A stretch of DNA of 64,000 nt from Pontibacter actiniarum. GTDB lineage: Bacteria; Bacteroidota; Bacteroidia; Cytophagales; Hymenobacteraceae. Location: positions 140,028 to 204,027 of the forward strand of contig NZ_CP021236.1 in NCBI RefSeq assembly GCF_003585765.1. Reading direction: 5' to 3'. A program made the translations under genes and the position numbers. This document shows positions 35,580 to 43,833 of this stretch, piece by piece (position 1 is the first letter of the stretch; each line of letters begins with the position of its first letter). The notes below the pieces were generated by a model. It was not told the DNA's origin and ran no database searches. It saw only the letters and a program-made list of their open reading frames with translations.

Positions 35580-36293
35580 TTACAAGTTCTTTCCTTTATG
35601 GGTTGGCACCCCATGTTCGTTCAAGAAGGCTGCCAACTCTATTATTTCCTGCGACTGCTCTTCTATGATGATTTCAGCTTCTTCCAGGGCCATTTCATCA
35701 TCCCCCCACTTCAACTCAGTGTTGGACATGGCAAGCGCACCTTCGTGATGACAGATCATCAGCTGGGCAAAATCCACATCCGGATCAGGCGTATCCTTTA
35801 CAGATCGCATGCAACGCATCATGGCCATCATATCCTCCCGCATCTCCATCATAAACATTTTACATTCTTCCTTTGAAAGTGGCTCAGGTGTAGGGTGAGA
35901 CGCTAGAAACGCTTGTAGCCTTTCCTTGCTTGCCTGATTGCCCTCTTTCGTTTTCACGGCCAGTTCCAGCGCTTCCGGCTCATGGCCATACTTCAGTTCA
36001 ATGTCCGCCATTTTTATGCCCATCTCGTGGTGCATGATCATCATGTTCGCAAAGTCAATGTCCGGGTCGCAGGTCATTTCCATCTGGTTCATCATCTTCA
36101 TCATCGAGTTGATCACCTGCTGCATCTCCTTGTCAAAGGCTTTGTCATCTTCCCAATAAGCACCTTTTGCCGCTTGTTCTCCACTGGCACTTAACGGAGT
36201 AACAACATCCTGGTCTTTTTCGCAGCTGCTGAGCACAAACACAGCCATGACCATCAGAGCAAAACTCTTGAAACTGTTAAATTTTGTTTTCAT
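35580..36293 (-). CDS. DUF305-family lipoprotein (copy 2)
   Basis: A 237-aa lipoprotein (VFVLSSC, Cys24) with two DUF305 half-repeats: DIDFANMMIMHHEMGIKMAD and DVDFAQLMICHHEGALAMSN. The His-His pairs and many Met (MMKMMNQMEMTC; MMAMMRCMRSV) suggest copper binding in the periplasm. It is a paralog of the protein at 29503-30231 but diverged over most of its length. It lies between a terminator for the Csp gene and the His-rich protein gene on the same strand. Confidence 0.85.
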   Translation of the reverse strand: MKTKFNSFKSFALMVMAVFVLSSCEKDQDVVTPLSASGEQAAKGAYWEDDKAFDKEMQQVINSMMKMMNQMEMTCDPDIDFANMMIMHHEMGIKMADIELKYGHEPEALELAVKTKEGNQASKERLQAFLASHPTPEPLSKEECKMFMMEMREDMMAMMRCMRSVKDTPDPDVDFAQLMICHHEGALAMSNTELKWGDDEMALEEAEIIIEEQSQEIIELAAFLNEHGVPTHKGKNL

Positions 36294-36366
36294 AAATAAT
36301 AGATTAAGTGCAAAAAATGTGATTAAAAAGATTCTGGCCCTGCACAGGAAATCAGGCTATAGCCAA

Positions 36367-36412
36367 ACAAAAACACCCTGACCACTCTCAAAACTGTAGA
36401 GCAATCAGGGTG
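36367..36412 (-). terminator. Terminator of the Csp gene
   Basis: On the minus strand CACCCTGA pairs with TCAGGGTG (36405-36412 and 36374-36381), with an inner CTCT/AGAG pairing, followed by TTTTTGTTTGG. It separates the Csp gene (36450-36767) from the DUF305 gene downstream. Confidence 0.75.
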
Positions 36413-36449
36413 AGTTTATTAGAAGATTATACTCTTTAACATATAAAGA

Positions 36450-36767
36450 TTATGATGCCTGTTGACAAGCCTGTTCACAGCGGCGGCAAGCTTCGGCGCA
36501 CATGCGGCAGTGTTCCATTTGCGAGTGTTTCTCACATTCTGCACCGCACTCGCGGCACACTCTGGCACAAAGGTCTAGTACTTCTCTTGCCATGGTTGAG
36601 TCGCGGGATACATAATCCAAAGCCATTTTACAGATAGCAGCGCACTCCAGGTCAAGCCGTATGCAGCGCTCCATCATTTTCACATCGTCTTCCTGCAGAC
36701 AGGAAACGGCACAATAATTACAGGCTGCGGCACATTCTGCAAGTGTAGCTATTAAGTCTCTGTTCAT
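36450..36767 (-). CDS. Four-helix-bundle Cys-rich copper-binding protein (Csp-like, copy 1)
   Basis: A 105-aa protein of the DUF326/Csp type. Cysteines line the helices: AECAAACNYCAVSCLQEDD, IRLDLECAAICKMALDY, VLDLCARVCRECGAECEK and HCRMCAEACRRCEQACQQ. Csp proteins bind many Cu(I) ions inside a four-helix bundle. There is no signal peptide, so it would store Cu(I) in the cytoplasm. The start MNRDL at 36767 was chosen because the paralog at 48636-48959 begins MNKDL with the same sequence (ATAACTATGAAC) around the start; a longer frame upstream is not supported. Confidence 0.88.
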   Translation of the reverse strand: MNRDLIATLAECAAACNYCAVSCLQEDDVKMMERCIRLDLECAAICKMALDYVSRDSTMAREVLDLCARVCRECGAECEKHSQMEHCRMCAEACRRCEQACQQAS

Positions 36768-36861
36768 AGTTATCTGGGTTTTATAATACATTTGCTTGGT
36801 TATACCCATCCAAAGTCCCTTCTGTTTTATATATTCATAAGCCATTTTTATATAATATTAG
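36768..36861 (-). promoter_or_regulatory. Leader conserved between two Csp genes
   Basis: On the minus strand TATATAAAAAT is followed about 15 bp later by ATATATAAAAC, and ATAACT precedes the ATG. The same arrangement at nearly the same distance (about 88 bp) precedes the Csp gene at 48636-48959. Likely the shared promoter and 5' leader. Confidence 0.5.
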
Positions 36862-37015
36862 TGGTAGCATTTAATCAAGTGTTCTTCAAAGCAGGTAAAA
36901 TCTGCCCTGGCAGTGACTCCTAGCTTACATTTGCCAGAGGTTACCACCTCTTCGCCATTTAACTCCCTACCTGTTATTGCGTTTAGAAGATCACACTAAC
37001 GACTCGATGTACCTT

Positions 37016-37626
37016 ATGAATTTTCTGTATCTCTTCTTGGGAGCTTTTACTTATACCTCAATCGCACTAGATATTATCAAGACCACCTTTTCTTCAAGTG
37101 GAGGAGGTCGGATTACGGAATTAGTGTCCAGGGCAGTGTGGAAGATATTCTTCTTTATTTCAGGTAAAAAGGGAAAAGCAAAGCTACTTGAGTATGCGGG
37201 GCCATCTATACTTACCTCCACACTTCTGACATGGGTTCTTGGGCTCTGGGCTGGGCTGTTCCTGCTGCTTCTCTCTGATCCAGACTCTGTTGTAAACAGC
37301 ACAACATTATCCAGTGCCACCCCTCTTGGAAACTATATTATGCGGGTTTTACGCTTTCCACTTTGGGGGTAGGAGATTATGTGGCATCAAATAATGTATG
37401 GCGGGTTATTACGAGTATCACAGCTTTCTCTGGCTTAGCTTTCATAACTGCCTCCCTCACTTATTTTGTACAGGTGTTATCTGCCGTAGGTTTGCAGAGT
37501 AAACTTAGTCTTTACATCAACAGCATGGGTAGATCGCCACAGCAGATTCTGGCGAACAGTTGGGACGAAAAAGGCTTCTCCTCTTTTTTCGATAACGTGT
37601 CAGACATATGCCAGATGCTCATGCAG
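37016..37626 (+). pseudogene. Broken two-TM ion-channel gene (frameshift and 3' truncation)
   Basis: The start MNFLYLFLGAFTYTSIALDI and IKTTFSSSGGG match the intact channel at 49214-50215 (LYLCLGAFLFAITALDIIKT). Near 37330 the frame is lost: the sequence that should encode KLYYAGFTLSTLGVGDYV, with the pore signature TLGVGDY, continues in another frame. That second frame matches the paralog through SSFFDNVSDICQMLMQ, up to about 37626. There the similarity stops abruptly and AraC-regulator sequence begins. The gene therefore lost about 170 C-terminal codons and carries a frameshift, and cannot make a working channel. Confidence 0.85.
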
Positions 37627-37796
37627 CTGAGCTCCTCTCTTACGATGAGCTGCCTCTTACTGCTATTGCAACCAAGCTCGGCTATAAAAGCCTGCAGCAC
37701 CTTTCCAGGCAGTTTAAAGAAGTTACTGGCACCACCCTCAATCAATACAAGCGGCAGGGTGGCTCAGACCGTCATACTATCGATAACCTGTATTGA
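37627..37796 (+). pseudogene. 3' fragment of a HMA-AraC regulator gene
   Basis: About 55 codons encode AELLSYDELPLTAIATKLGY then KSLQHLSRQFKEVTGTTLNQ and YKRQGGSDRHTIDNLY. This is almost the same as the C-terminal DNA-binding part of the regulator at 22381-22968. The 5' two thirds (metal-binding domain and first HTH helices) are missing and replaced by the broken channel gene. Only the recognition-helix region remains, so a working protein is unlikely, although a short peptide could start at an ATG at 37608 in frame with it. Confidence 0.88.
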
Positions 37797-38015
37797 TACC
37801 AAGGTTTCTCCACAGATATATAATGCTGCTCCATAAATTTATAAAACTGCCTTCGTCTCGCTCGAGTACTCTAAGTGTGTTCACAGGCAACGCACCTGCT
37901 TAGTACTTTTGTGTGCAATCAGAGGCTGCTAATTTTAATGTTATTGAGAGTAGTTAGGTATTGTGGAGCTTTAATGTAAATCATAATACACCCACTTAAC
38001 TAACGCTTTATAAGA

Positions 38016-38687
38016 ATGAAAAACACCTGTTTTTTACTACTCCTAATGTTGTTTTTATCTGTAATTAATACCCAAACACTTTACGCACACGGAGGCGAGA
38101 AACACGGGAAGGGTGCCCCAACGCAAGAGAAGCTGCAGATGGCAGACACCGCTGCCCTAGTGCAACCCGCAGTAGCTCCCGAAGCGCATGCCGCGCACCA
38201 GCAAGAACCGGAGAGTGCCCACGCCAGACCGGATGACTTCCCGAACAGGCACCCCCTGCTTGTGCATTTCCCCATCGTGCTGCTGTTGGTGGCCGCCGCC
38301 GTGCAGCTCTGCAACATCCTTTTTCTGCGCAGAGAGCTGGACTGGATCACCACCATAGCCACCCTAATAAGCTTTGGCATGGCCTACTATGTTACTAAAA
38401 TCGCGCATCCGCACACCAGCGGACTCACAGAACATGCCAAGCTTGTACTCGCCCAGCACGACTACTACGCCGACTGGACCATTTACCTGGCGGGAATAGG
38501 CCTGGCGGCACAGTTGATGAGTCAGTTCCTGTTTAAGGGCAAGCGCTGGAGTGTGCTGGTCGTAGCCTTTGTTCTTACAGGTGCTGCTTACAGCGTGGCC
38601 ATGGCAGGACATTATGGGGCGCAGCTCGTACATATAGAGGGAGTCGGTCCCCAAGGCAAGTACCTGGACACAGGGCACCACCATTAA
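38016..38687 (+). CDS. DUF2231-type membrane protein with His-rich ends (copy 2)
   Basis: A 223-aa paralog of 23167-23874, starting with the same MKNT..LLLLMLFLSV signal region and AHGGEKHGKGAPTQ. The exported linker is His-rich (EAHAAHQQEPESAHA). The DUF2231 signature reads HPLLVHFPIVLLLVAAAVQL; later come HYGAQLVHIEGVGPQGKY and DTGHHH at the end. The 220-bp spacer before it also resembles that before copy 1 (TAGTTAGGTATTGTGGA compared with TTGTTAGGTGTCGTGGA), so the whole regulator-spacer-DUF2231 block was duplicated. Function unknown. Confidence 0.78.
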   Translation: MKNTCFLLLLMLFLSVINTQTLYAHGGEKHGKGAPTQEKLQMADTAALVQPAVAPEAHAAHQQEPESAHARPDDFPNRHPLLVHFPIVLLLVAAAVQLCNILFLRRELDWITTIATLISFGMAYYVTKIAHPHTSGLTEHAKLVLAQHDYYADWTIYLAGIGLAAQLMSQFLFKGKRWSVLVVAFVLTGAAYSVAMAGHYGAQLVHIEGVGPQGKYLDTGHHH

Positions 38688-38690
38688 TTT

Positions 38691-38727
38691 AAAGGCGCAG
38701 ACCCATAGCTGCGCCTTTGCTTTTTAG
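38691..38727 (+). terminator. Strong hairpin terminator after DUF2231 copy 2
   Basis: A perfect 10-bp stem AAAGGCGCAG (38691-38700) with CTGCGCCTTT (38709-38718), 8-nt loop, then GCTTTTT. Located directly after the stop codon at 38687. Confidence 0.85.
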
Positions 38728-38772
38728 CTGTGCACGTAAATGCTAGCTATATGAAACTTAAAGCTGACAAGG

Positions 38773-39087
38773 ATGAACAAGTACCACTATGAAACCATAG
38801 TCGAGGCGCTCCATGACTTAAAGAAGCGGGGCTATGTGGAGGACTTTAACTTACGCCCGTATTGTCTGGAGTGCCCCCGTTTACAACTGGAGTTAGGGGC
38901 GGGGGAGTTTGACATCAATGAGGTACATCGGTTTGAAGGAGCTAGCAGCCCTGACGATAACTCGGTTTTGTACGCAATCTCCTCCGATCAGGGCGTAAAA
39001 GGTGTACTGGTAGATGCTTATGGAACGTATGCCGATTCTGTTACGCCTGAAATGGCCCGTAAATTAAAAGTTGATTATCCATCTTAG
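38773..39087 (+). CDS. Conserved small protein, often labelled 'phosphoribosylpyrophosphate synthetase' in Bacteroidota
   Basis: A 104-aa soluble protein: YHYETIVEALHDLKKRGYVE, DFNLRPYCLECPRLQLEL, EVHRFEGASSPDDNSVLYAI, GVKGVLVDAYGTYADSVTPE. I recall proteins of this pattern being named PRPP synthetase in Bacteroidota genomes. It lacks the PRPP-binding loop and is far too short, so the name is probably a transfer error. It carries a CxxC pair (CLECP). It precedes copB2 by 11 bp and is probably co-transcribed with it, which suggests a link with metal handling. Actual function unknown. Confidence 0.65.
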   Translation: MNKYHYETIVEALHDLKKRGYVEDFNLRPYCLECPRLQLELGAGEFDINEVHRFEGASSPDDNSVLYAISSDQGVKGVLVDAYGTYADSVTPEMARKLKVDYPS

Positions 39088-39098
39088 AAGCTGTTATC

Positions 39099-41240
39099 AT
39101 GAATCATGACCATAAACACCATCAGGGAAAAAGTCAGCGCCAGCAGGCAAAGGATCAGAAAAACCAGGTAACAGAGCGGCTGGAGGAAAAGACACTGCAC
39201 GCCCACCACAAGGCCATGCCGCATGGAGAAGGCACGCCCCCACCGCACGAAGAGCACATAGGCCACGCGGAACACGGGGAGCATGAGGGCCACCACGACC
39301 ACCACCGCATGATGATCGAGGACTTTAAGAAGCGCTTCTGGGTATCGCTTGCGCTATCAGTTCCGGTTATCATCATCAGCCCAATGATACAGGATATTCT
39401 GGGCTACTCCTTGAATATCCCTTACAACATGATGATTTCCTTTGTGCTTTCCAGCATCATCTACTTTTATGGGGGTTGGCCATTTTTAACAGGCCTTGCT
39501 GAGGAGGTTAAGAAGAAGACTCCGGGCATGATGACGCTGATTGGCGTGGCCATTACCGTGGCCTATGTATACAGCACGGCAGTAGCCTTCGGGTTAAGAG
39601 GCATGGACTTTTTCTGGGAACTTGCCACCCTGATCGTGGTGATGCTGCTGGGCCACTGGATTGAGATGCGTTCTGTACTTGGTGCCTCCAAAGCCCTTGA
39701 GTTGCTGGTGAGCATGATGCCGGCTGAGGCTGCGCTTATTAAAGATGGGCAAACCATTAAAGTAAAAGTGGAAGAGCTAAAAGCTGATGATCTTATCCTG
39801 ATAAAACCCGGTGAGAAAGTACCTGCCGATGGCGAGGTGGTGCAAGGAGATAGTTACCTGAACGAAAGCATGCTGACTGGTGAGAGCAAGCCGGTACAGA
39901 AAAAGCCAGGCGATAAAGTGATTGGTGGCTCCATAAACGGAAATGGCTCGCTGCAGGTCCGTGTGCAAAGCACCGGAAAGGACAGTTACCTGAACAAGGT
40001 GATTACGCTGGTGCAGGATGCCCAAAAGACAAAATCGGAGACGCAGCGCCTTGCCGACAAGGCTGCCAAATGGCTAACCTCCATTGCCCTTACTGCCGGT
40101 ACTTTAACCTTAGTAGCCTGGCTAATTGCCGGTGCTGAGTTTGGCTTTGCCCTGGAGCGTATGGTTACCGTTATGGTTATTTCTTGTCCGCATGCACTGG
40201 GTTTGGCTATACCCTTAGTGGTAGCAATCTCTACGGCAGTATCAGCTAATAATGGTCTCCTAATCCGTAACCGTACAGCCTTTGAGAACTCACGCAACAT
40301 CACCACCATCATCTTCGACAAAACAGGTACGCTTACCCAAGGCTCGCATGAAGTGGCAAGGGTAGTTTCATTTAGTTCCGCTTATCCCGAGAAGGAATTG
40401 CTGAGGTTGGCAGCGGGGGTTGAGCAGAACTCAGAGCACTACATTTCGCAGGGTGTGTTGCGCAAAGTTGAGGCAGAAGGCATTGCCATACCCGCCTCCT
40501 CAGACTTCCATTACCTGCCCGGCAAGGGCCTAGAGGGAACCGTTGAAGGAAAGGATGTGAAGGTAGTCGGGCCAAACTACATTAAAGAGTATAACATACA
40601 AGTACCTGAAAACGATGCCGAAGAAGGCGTTGAAACAGTAGTTTATATTATGATAGACCAGCAGGTGGCAGGCTTTATAACTTTAAAAGACCGGATACGC
40701 CCAGAGTCAGAAGAAGCGATTAGAATACTGAAAGAGAACGGCATCAAGAACCTTTTGCTTACCGGTGACAATGAGCGTGTAGCTAAAAGTGTAAGCGACA
40801 AACTGGGGATGGATGGCTATTTGGCCAATGTACTTCCGCATGAAAAGCAAGAGAAAGTAAAGGAGCTGCAGGCTAAGGGAGAATTTGTGGCCATGACCGG
40901 TGACGGCGTGAACGATGCCCCTGCCCTTGCCCAAGCCGAAGTCGGGATTGCCGTAGGTTCCGGTACCGACGTAGCGGCCGAAACCGCAGACATCATACTG
41001 GTAAACAGTAACCCACAGGACATCAGCTCGCTTATCCTGTTTGGTAAAGCCACTTACCGCAAAATGATCCAAAACCTGATATGGGCCACAGCTTACAACG
41101 TGATTGCATTGCCACTTGCTGCAGGTGTGCTATACAAGCAGGGCATCATGGTTTCGCCAGCGGTTGGGGCAGCCTTAATGAGTTTGAGTACTGTGATTGT
41201 GGCTATTAATGCACAGTTGCTTCGCAAACAGATTAAGTAG
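39099..41240 (+). CDS. copB: CopB-type heavy-metal P1B ATPase, CPH motif (copy 2)
   Basis: A 713-aa paralog of copB1 (26740-28884), similar over nearly the whole length. His-rich N-terminus (HDHKHHQGKSQRQQAKD; HIGHAEHGEHEGHHDHHRMM), metal motif SCPHALGLAIP (about residue 361), LTGES, DKTGTLTQGSH (about 407) and GDGVNDAPALAQAEVGIAVG. It should export copper or silver. Synonymous differences are many while the protein is conserved, so both copies have been kept by selection rather than being a very recent duplication. It follows the small protein gene closely. Confidence 0.94.
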   Translation: MNHDHKHHQGKSQRQQAKDQKNQVTERLEEKTLHAHHKAMPHGEGTPPPHEEHIGHAEHGEHEGHHDHHRMMIEDFKKRFWVSLALSVPVIIISPMIQDILGYSLNIPYNMMISFVLSSIIYFYGGWPFLTGLAEEVKKKTPGMMTLIGVAITVAYVYSTAVAFGLRGMDFFWELATLIVVMLLGHWIEMRSVLGASKALELLVSMMPAEAALIKDGQTIKVKVEELKADDLILIKPGEKVPADGEVVQGDSYLNESMLTGESKPVQKKPGDKVIGGSINGNGSLQVRVQSTGKDSYLNKVITLVQDAQKTKSETQRLADKAAKWLTSIALTAGTLTLVAWLIAGAEFGFALERMVTVMVISCPHALGLAIPLVVAISTAVSANNGLLIRNRTAFENSRNITTIIFDKTGTLTQGSHEVARVVSFSSAYPEKELLRLAAGVEQNSEHYISQGVLRKVEAEGIAIPASSDFHYLPGKGLEGTVEGKDVKVVGPNYIKEYNIQVPENDAEEGVETVVYIMIDQQVAGFITLKDRIRPESEEAIRILKENGIKNLLLTGDNERVAKSVSDKLGMDGYLANVLPHEKQEKVKELQAKGEFVAMTGDGVNDAPALAQAEVGIAVGSGTDVAAETADIILVNSNPQDISSLILFGKATYRKMIQNLIWATAYNVIALPLAAGVLYKQGIMVSPAVGAALMSLSTVIVAINAQLLRKQIK

Positions 41241-41343
41241 TAGTATGGAAGCATAAGGTAGTCTGAACTATAAGACGGTAACCCATTAGGGCTGGCATCG
41301 TAGTTTTTTGTACAACTATAGATAAAACTTAAACCTGAAAGCT

Positions 41344-41694
41344 ATGAATCAAACGCACCAACACGACAACAGTCAGAACAAGGATCTATTAAGCATATTG
41401 GCACAGTGTGCCGACGAATGCGATACATGCTTTGATGCATGCCTTGACAATGAGCGTACCGATGCGCTTACCAAAGCTATCCGTTTATGTCGAGACTGCG
41501 CAAAGATATGTAGGGTAACTGCCAGCTTTGTGGCTTCTAACTCCGAGGTGGCTAAACAGGTAGTAAGCCTTTGCGCCGACATCTGTAAAAAGTGCGCGGA
41601 AGTGTGCAGCCAAGACACAGACATTGAAAAGGAAACAATGCATTGTGCTAAAATATGCAGAGACTGCGAAGAAGCCTGCAGAAGTTACAAATAA
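41344..41694 (+). CDS. Four-helix-bundle Cys-rich copper-binding protein (Csp-like, copy 2)
   Basis: A 116-aa Csp/DUF326-type protein: AQCADECDTCFDACLDN, IRLCRDCAKICRVTASFVA, SLCADICKKCAEVCSQDTD, MHCAKICRDCEEACRSYK. Its cysteine spacing fits a Cu(I)-storing four-helix bundle. The N-terminus is His/Asn/Gln-rich without a signal peptide, so it should be cytoplasmic. It is more distant from the two minus-strand Csp genes than these are from each other and lacks their leader. It follows copB2 by about 100 bp and ends at a strong hairpin. Confidence 0.85.
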   Translation: MNQTHQHDNSQNKDLLSILAQCADECDTCFDACLDNERTDALTKAIRLCRDCAKICRVTASFVASNSEVAKQVVSLCADICKKCAEVCSQDTDIEKETMHCAKICRDCEEACRSYK

Positions 41695-41739
41695 ATTAAG
41701 AGGCACAGTAGTTCCTGCTCCGAAGATTAATAAAATCAG

Positions 41740-41781
41740 ACAAGCCTCTACAGCTTATTTAATGCTGTAGAGGCTTGTTTA
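41740..41781 (+). terminator. Strong hairpin terminator
   Basis: A perfect 15-bp stem ACAAGCCTCTACAGC (41740-41754) with GCTGTAGAGGCTTGT (41764-41778), 9-nt loop, then TT. It ends the copB2-csp transcript. Confidence 0.85.
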
Positions 41782-41803
41782 GCACAGCCTTATTAAGTAT
41801 CAA

Positions 41804-42073
41804 ATGACCAACGTAAGTACATCCCACCCAAGCAACATACCCTACCTTGAGCTGGTTAAGGAGGGCCGCAAAATCTCATTCCGAAGAGACTGCTTCGGGG
41901 AAATAATAGTCCGGCGGAAGGTGAACGACGGCGATTGGGAAACGCTGATCGAGCGAACCAGATCGCCTTTCGTAGATACGGATCCCTTTCCGCCCGGCAC
42001 GACACTCACCTATTCTGTTGAGTTGGAACTTGACAATGAGAAAAAGCAGTATGAGTTGGACGCAAGGCTCTGA
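41804..42073 (+). CDS. Small hypothetical protein (89 aa)
   Basis: A small beta-rich soluble protein: SNIPYLELVKEGRKISFRRD, EIIVRRKVNDGDWETLIERT, DPFPPGTTLTYSVELELDNE. The alternating strands and the PFPPGTTLTYSVEL turn resemble a fibronectin-III-like half domain, but no family is recognised. It lies 22 bp after the terminator and 68 bp before the oxidoreductase gene, on the same strand, so it may form an operon with it. Confidence 0.55.
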   Translation: MTNVSTSHPSNIPYLELVKEGRKISFRRDCFGEIIVRRKVNDGDWETLIERTRSPFVDTDPFPPGTTLTYSVELELDNEKKQYELDARL

Positions 42074-42141
42074 TCTTAGGCTAAGGCAGCAAGCCGCAGC
42101 CACGTTGTCTCTATCTACTTACTTGTTAACTAAAATAAGAA

Positions 42142-43674
42142 ATGGGCAAACAGCACATTGATATACAAGCGCTTTGGAGCACTACCACAACATCTGAGCA
42201 ATTTTCACCGGTGCCAGGCTATCTGGACGTGGACGTGGCCATCGTGGGCGCGGGCATAACCGGTCTCACCACCGCCTATTTACTGGCCAAGTCAGGAAAG
42301 CGGGTAGCGGTGCTGGAGGCCATGGAGGTGGGCAAAGGCACCACCGGATCCTCGACGGGTAACCTCTACACCCCCGTAGACGAGCGCCTGTATAAGGTAG
42401 CCTCTAAGCACGACGAGTCAGTGCTTCAGGCCGTGGTGAGCTCCCGAACCGAGGCAGTTAACTTCATAGAGCAGCGCGTGCAGGAGTTCAGCATCGACTG
42501 CGAGTTTAAAAGAGTGCCTTGGTATTTGTTCACCACCGATAGCAAACAGGCACAGCAGATAAGGCAGGAACTGGAGGCAGTACAGAAATCCGGCATAGCA
42601 GCTACGGGCGAAGTGCCGGCAGACTTTCCGTATAATGCAGAGGCAGTTATCAATATCGCCAACCAGGCACAGTTCAACCCACTCAAGTATGTGCAGGGAT
42701 TGGCTGCGGGCATAGCCAGCGATAACTGCCGCATATACGAAAATACCAAAGTGCTGCAGGTAGAGGACGGAGAGCCGTGTATGGTGCACACGGAACGGGG
42801 ACAAGTAAGGACAGCGAAGGTAGTGATGGCTACGCACTCACCGAAAGGCGTTTACGCTGTGCATTCCGCCATGGAGGCTTACCGGGAGTACGCCATTGCC
42901 GTTCGGCTGAAAGGAGACTTACCCGCATCGGGCACCTACTGGCACTTACAGCAGCAGCACCACTACTCCGTGCGCCCGTACAGCAACGGCAGCGGAGACT
43001 TCCTGTTGGTACTGGGCGAGCCGCACATGGTGGGGCATCAGGAGCATAATGAGGAAAATCTCCGGAAAGTGGAGGAGTATGCGCGGAAGCATTTTGACGT
43101 GGAAAGCGTTGCCTACAGGTGGGCGGCACAGAACTACAGGCCTGCCGACCTACTCCCCTACATCGGCTCCAGCCCCATGCAAAACAACGTCTACATCGCT
43201 ACTGGCTTTGCTGCCGACGGTTTGGTTTGGGGTACCGTCGCAGCTCAAATTATACAGGATGCCATACTTGGAAAAGACAACCCCTGGGCCAAGACCTTTG
43301 ACCCAAAGCGTTTCACCCCTGTTGCCTCTGCCTCCAAAGTTATCGATGAGAACGTGCATGTAGTCAAGCACCTGGTCGAGGATTATCTCTTACCAGATGA
43401 CACAGTGGAACTGAGAGAAATTAAGAGCGGTGAGGCTAAGACCTTAGAGCTGAACGATAAGAAGGTAGCTGCGTACCGGGATGAGCAGGGGGAGCTGCAT
43501 GTGGTGTCGTCGGTGTGTACGCATATGGGCTGTGTAGTGCACTGGAACAGCGCCGAGAAAAGCTGGGACTGCCCCTGCCATGGCAGCCGTTTCTCCGTGG
43601 ACGGTGAGGTGATCGAGGGGCCTGCCTACCGAAACCTAGCGAATGTGGATTTAAAGGGGGATCAATCAAAATAA
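42142..43674 (+). CDS. FAD-dependent oxidoreductase with C-terminal Rieske [2Fe-2S] domain
   Basis: A 510-aa protein. The N-terminal part is a DAO-type flavoprotein: Rossmann motif VDVAIVGAGITGLTTAYLLA with LEAMEVGKGTTGSSTGNLYT, and AARFAADGLVWG-like FAD closure (YIATGFAADGLVWGTVAAQI). The C-terminal about 90 residues are a Rieske domain with the ligand pairs CTHMGC and CPCHGSRFS (about residues 458-484). Such fusions transfer electrons from an amine or amino-acid-like substrate to the cluster. The substrate is unknown. It is soluble, without a signal peptide. It converges with a channel gene across a long hairpin. Confidence 0.88.
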   Translation: MGKQHIDIQALWSTTTTSEQFSPVPGYLDVDVAIVGAGITGLTTAYLLAKSGKRVAVLEAMEVGKGTTGSSTGNLYTPVDERLYKVASKHDESVLQAVVSSRTEAVNFIEQRVQEFSIDCEFKRVPWYLFTTDSKQAQQIRQELEAVQKSGIAATGEVPADFPYNAEAVINIANQAQFNPLKYVQGLAAGIASDNCRIYENTKVLQVEDGEPCMVHTERGQVRTAKVVMATHSPKGVYAVHSAMEAYREYAIAVRLKGDLPASGTYWHLQQQHHYSVRPYSNGSGDFLLVLGEPHMVGHQEHNEENLRKVEEYARKHFDVESVAYRWAAQNYRPADLLPYIGSSPMQNNVYIATGFAADGLVWGTVAAQIIQDAILGKDNPWAKTFDPKRFTPVASASKVIDENVHVVKHLVEDYLLPDDTVELREIKSGEAKTLELNDKKVAAYRDEQGELHVVSSVCTHMGCVVHWNSAEKSWDCPCHGSRFSVDGEVIEGPAYRNLANVDLKGDQSK

Positions 43675-43780
43675 TCCTTCAGGAGCTTTCGACTTTCGCT
43701 ACATCCAGAGCAGAAACAGTTCCATTTTACTTTTTGCTGCCGTTCAACACGAAGCCTTGCTCTTGTTTGAAGGGACCAGT

Positions 43781-43833
43781 ATGGAAGTGGCCTGTAGTAC
43801 AGTAGTGGCTACTGCACTACAGGCCACTTCCAT
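43781..43833. terminator. Long bidirectional hairpin overlapping the channel gene's 3' end
   Basis: A perfect 18-bp outer stem, ATGGAAGTGGCCTGTAGT (43781-43798) with ACTACAGGCCACTTCCAT (43816-43833). An inner 6-bp stem CAGTAG/CTACTG follows. The stop codon (43809-43811) and last codons of the minus-strand channel gene lie within it, so the same bases encode KWPVVQ and fold as terminator between convergent genes. Confidence 0.75.
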
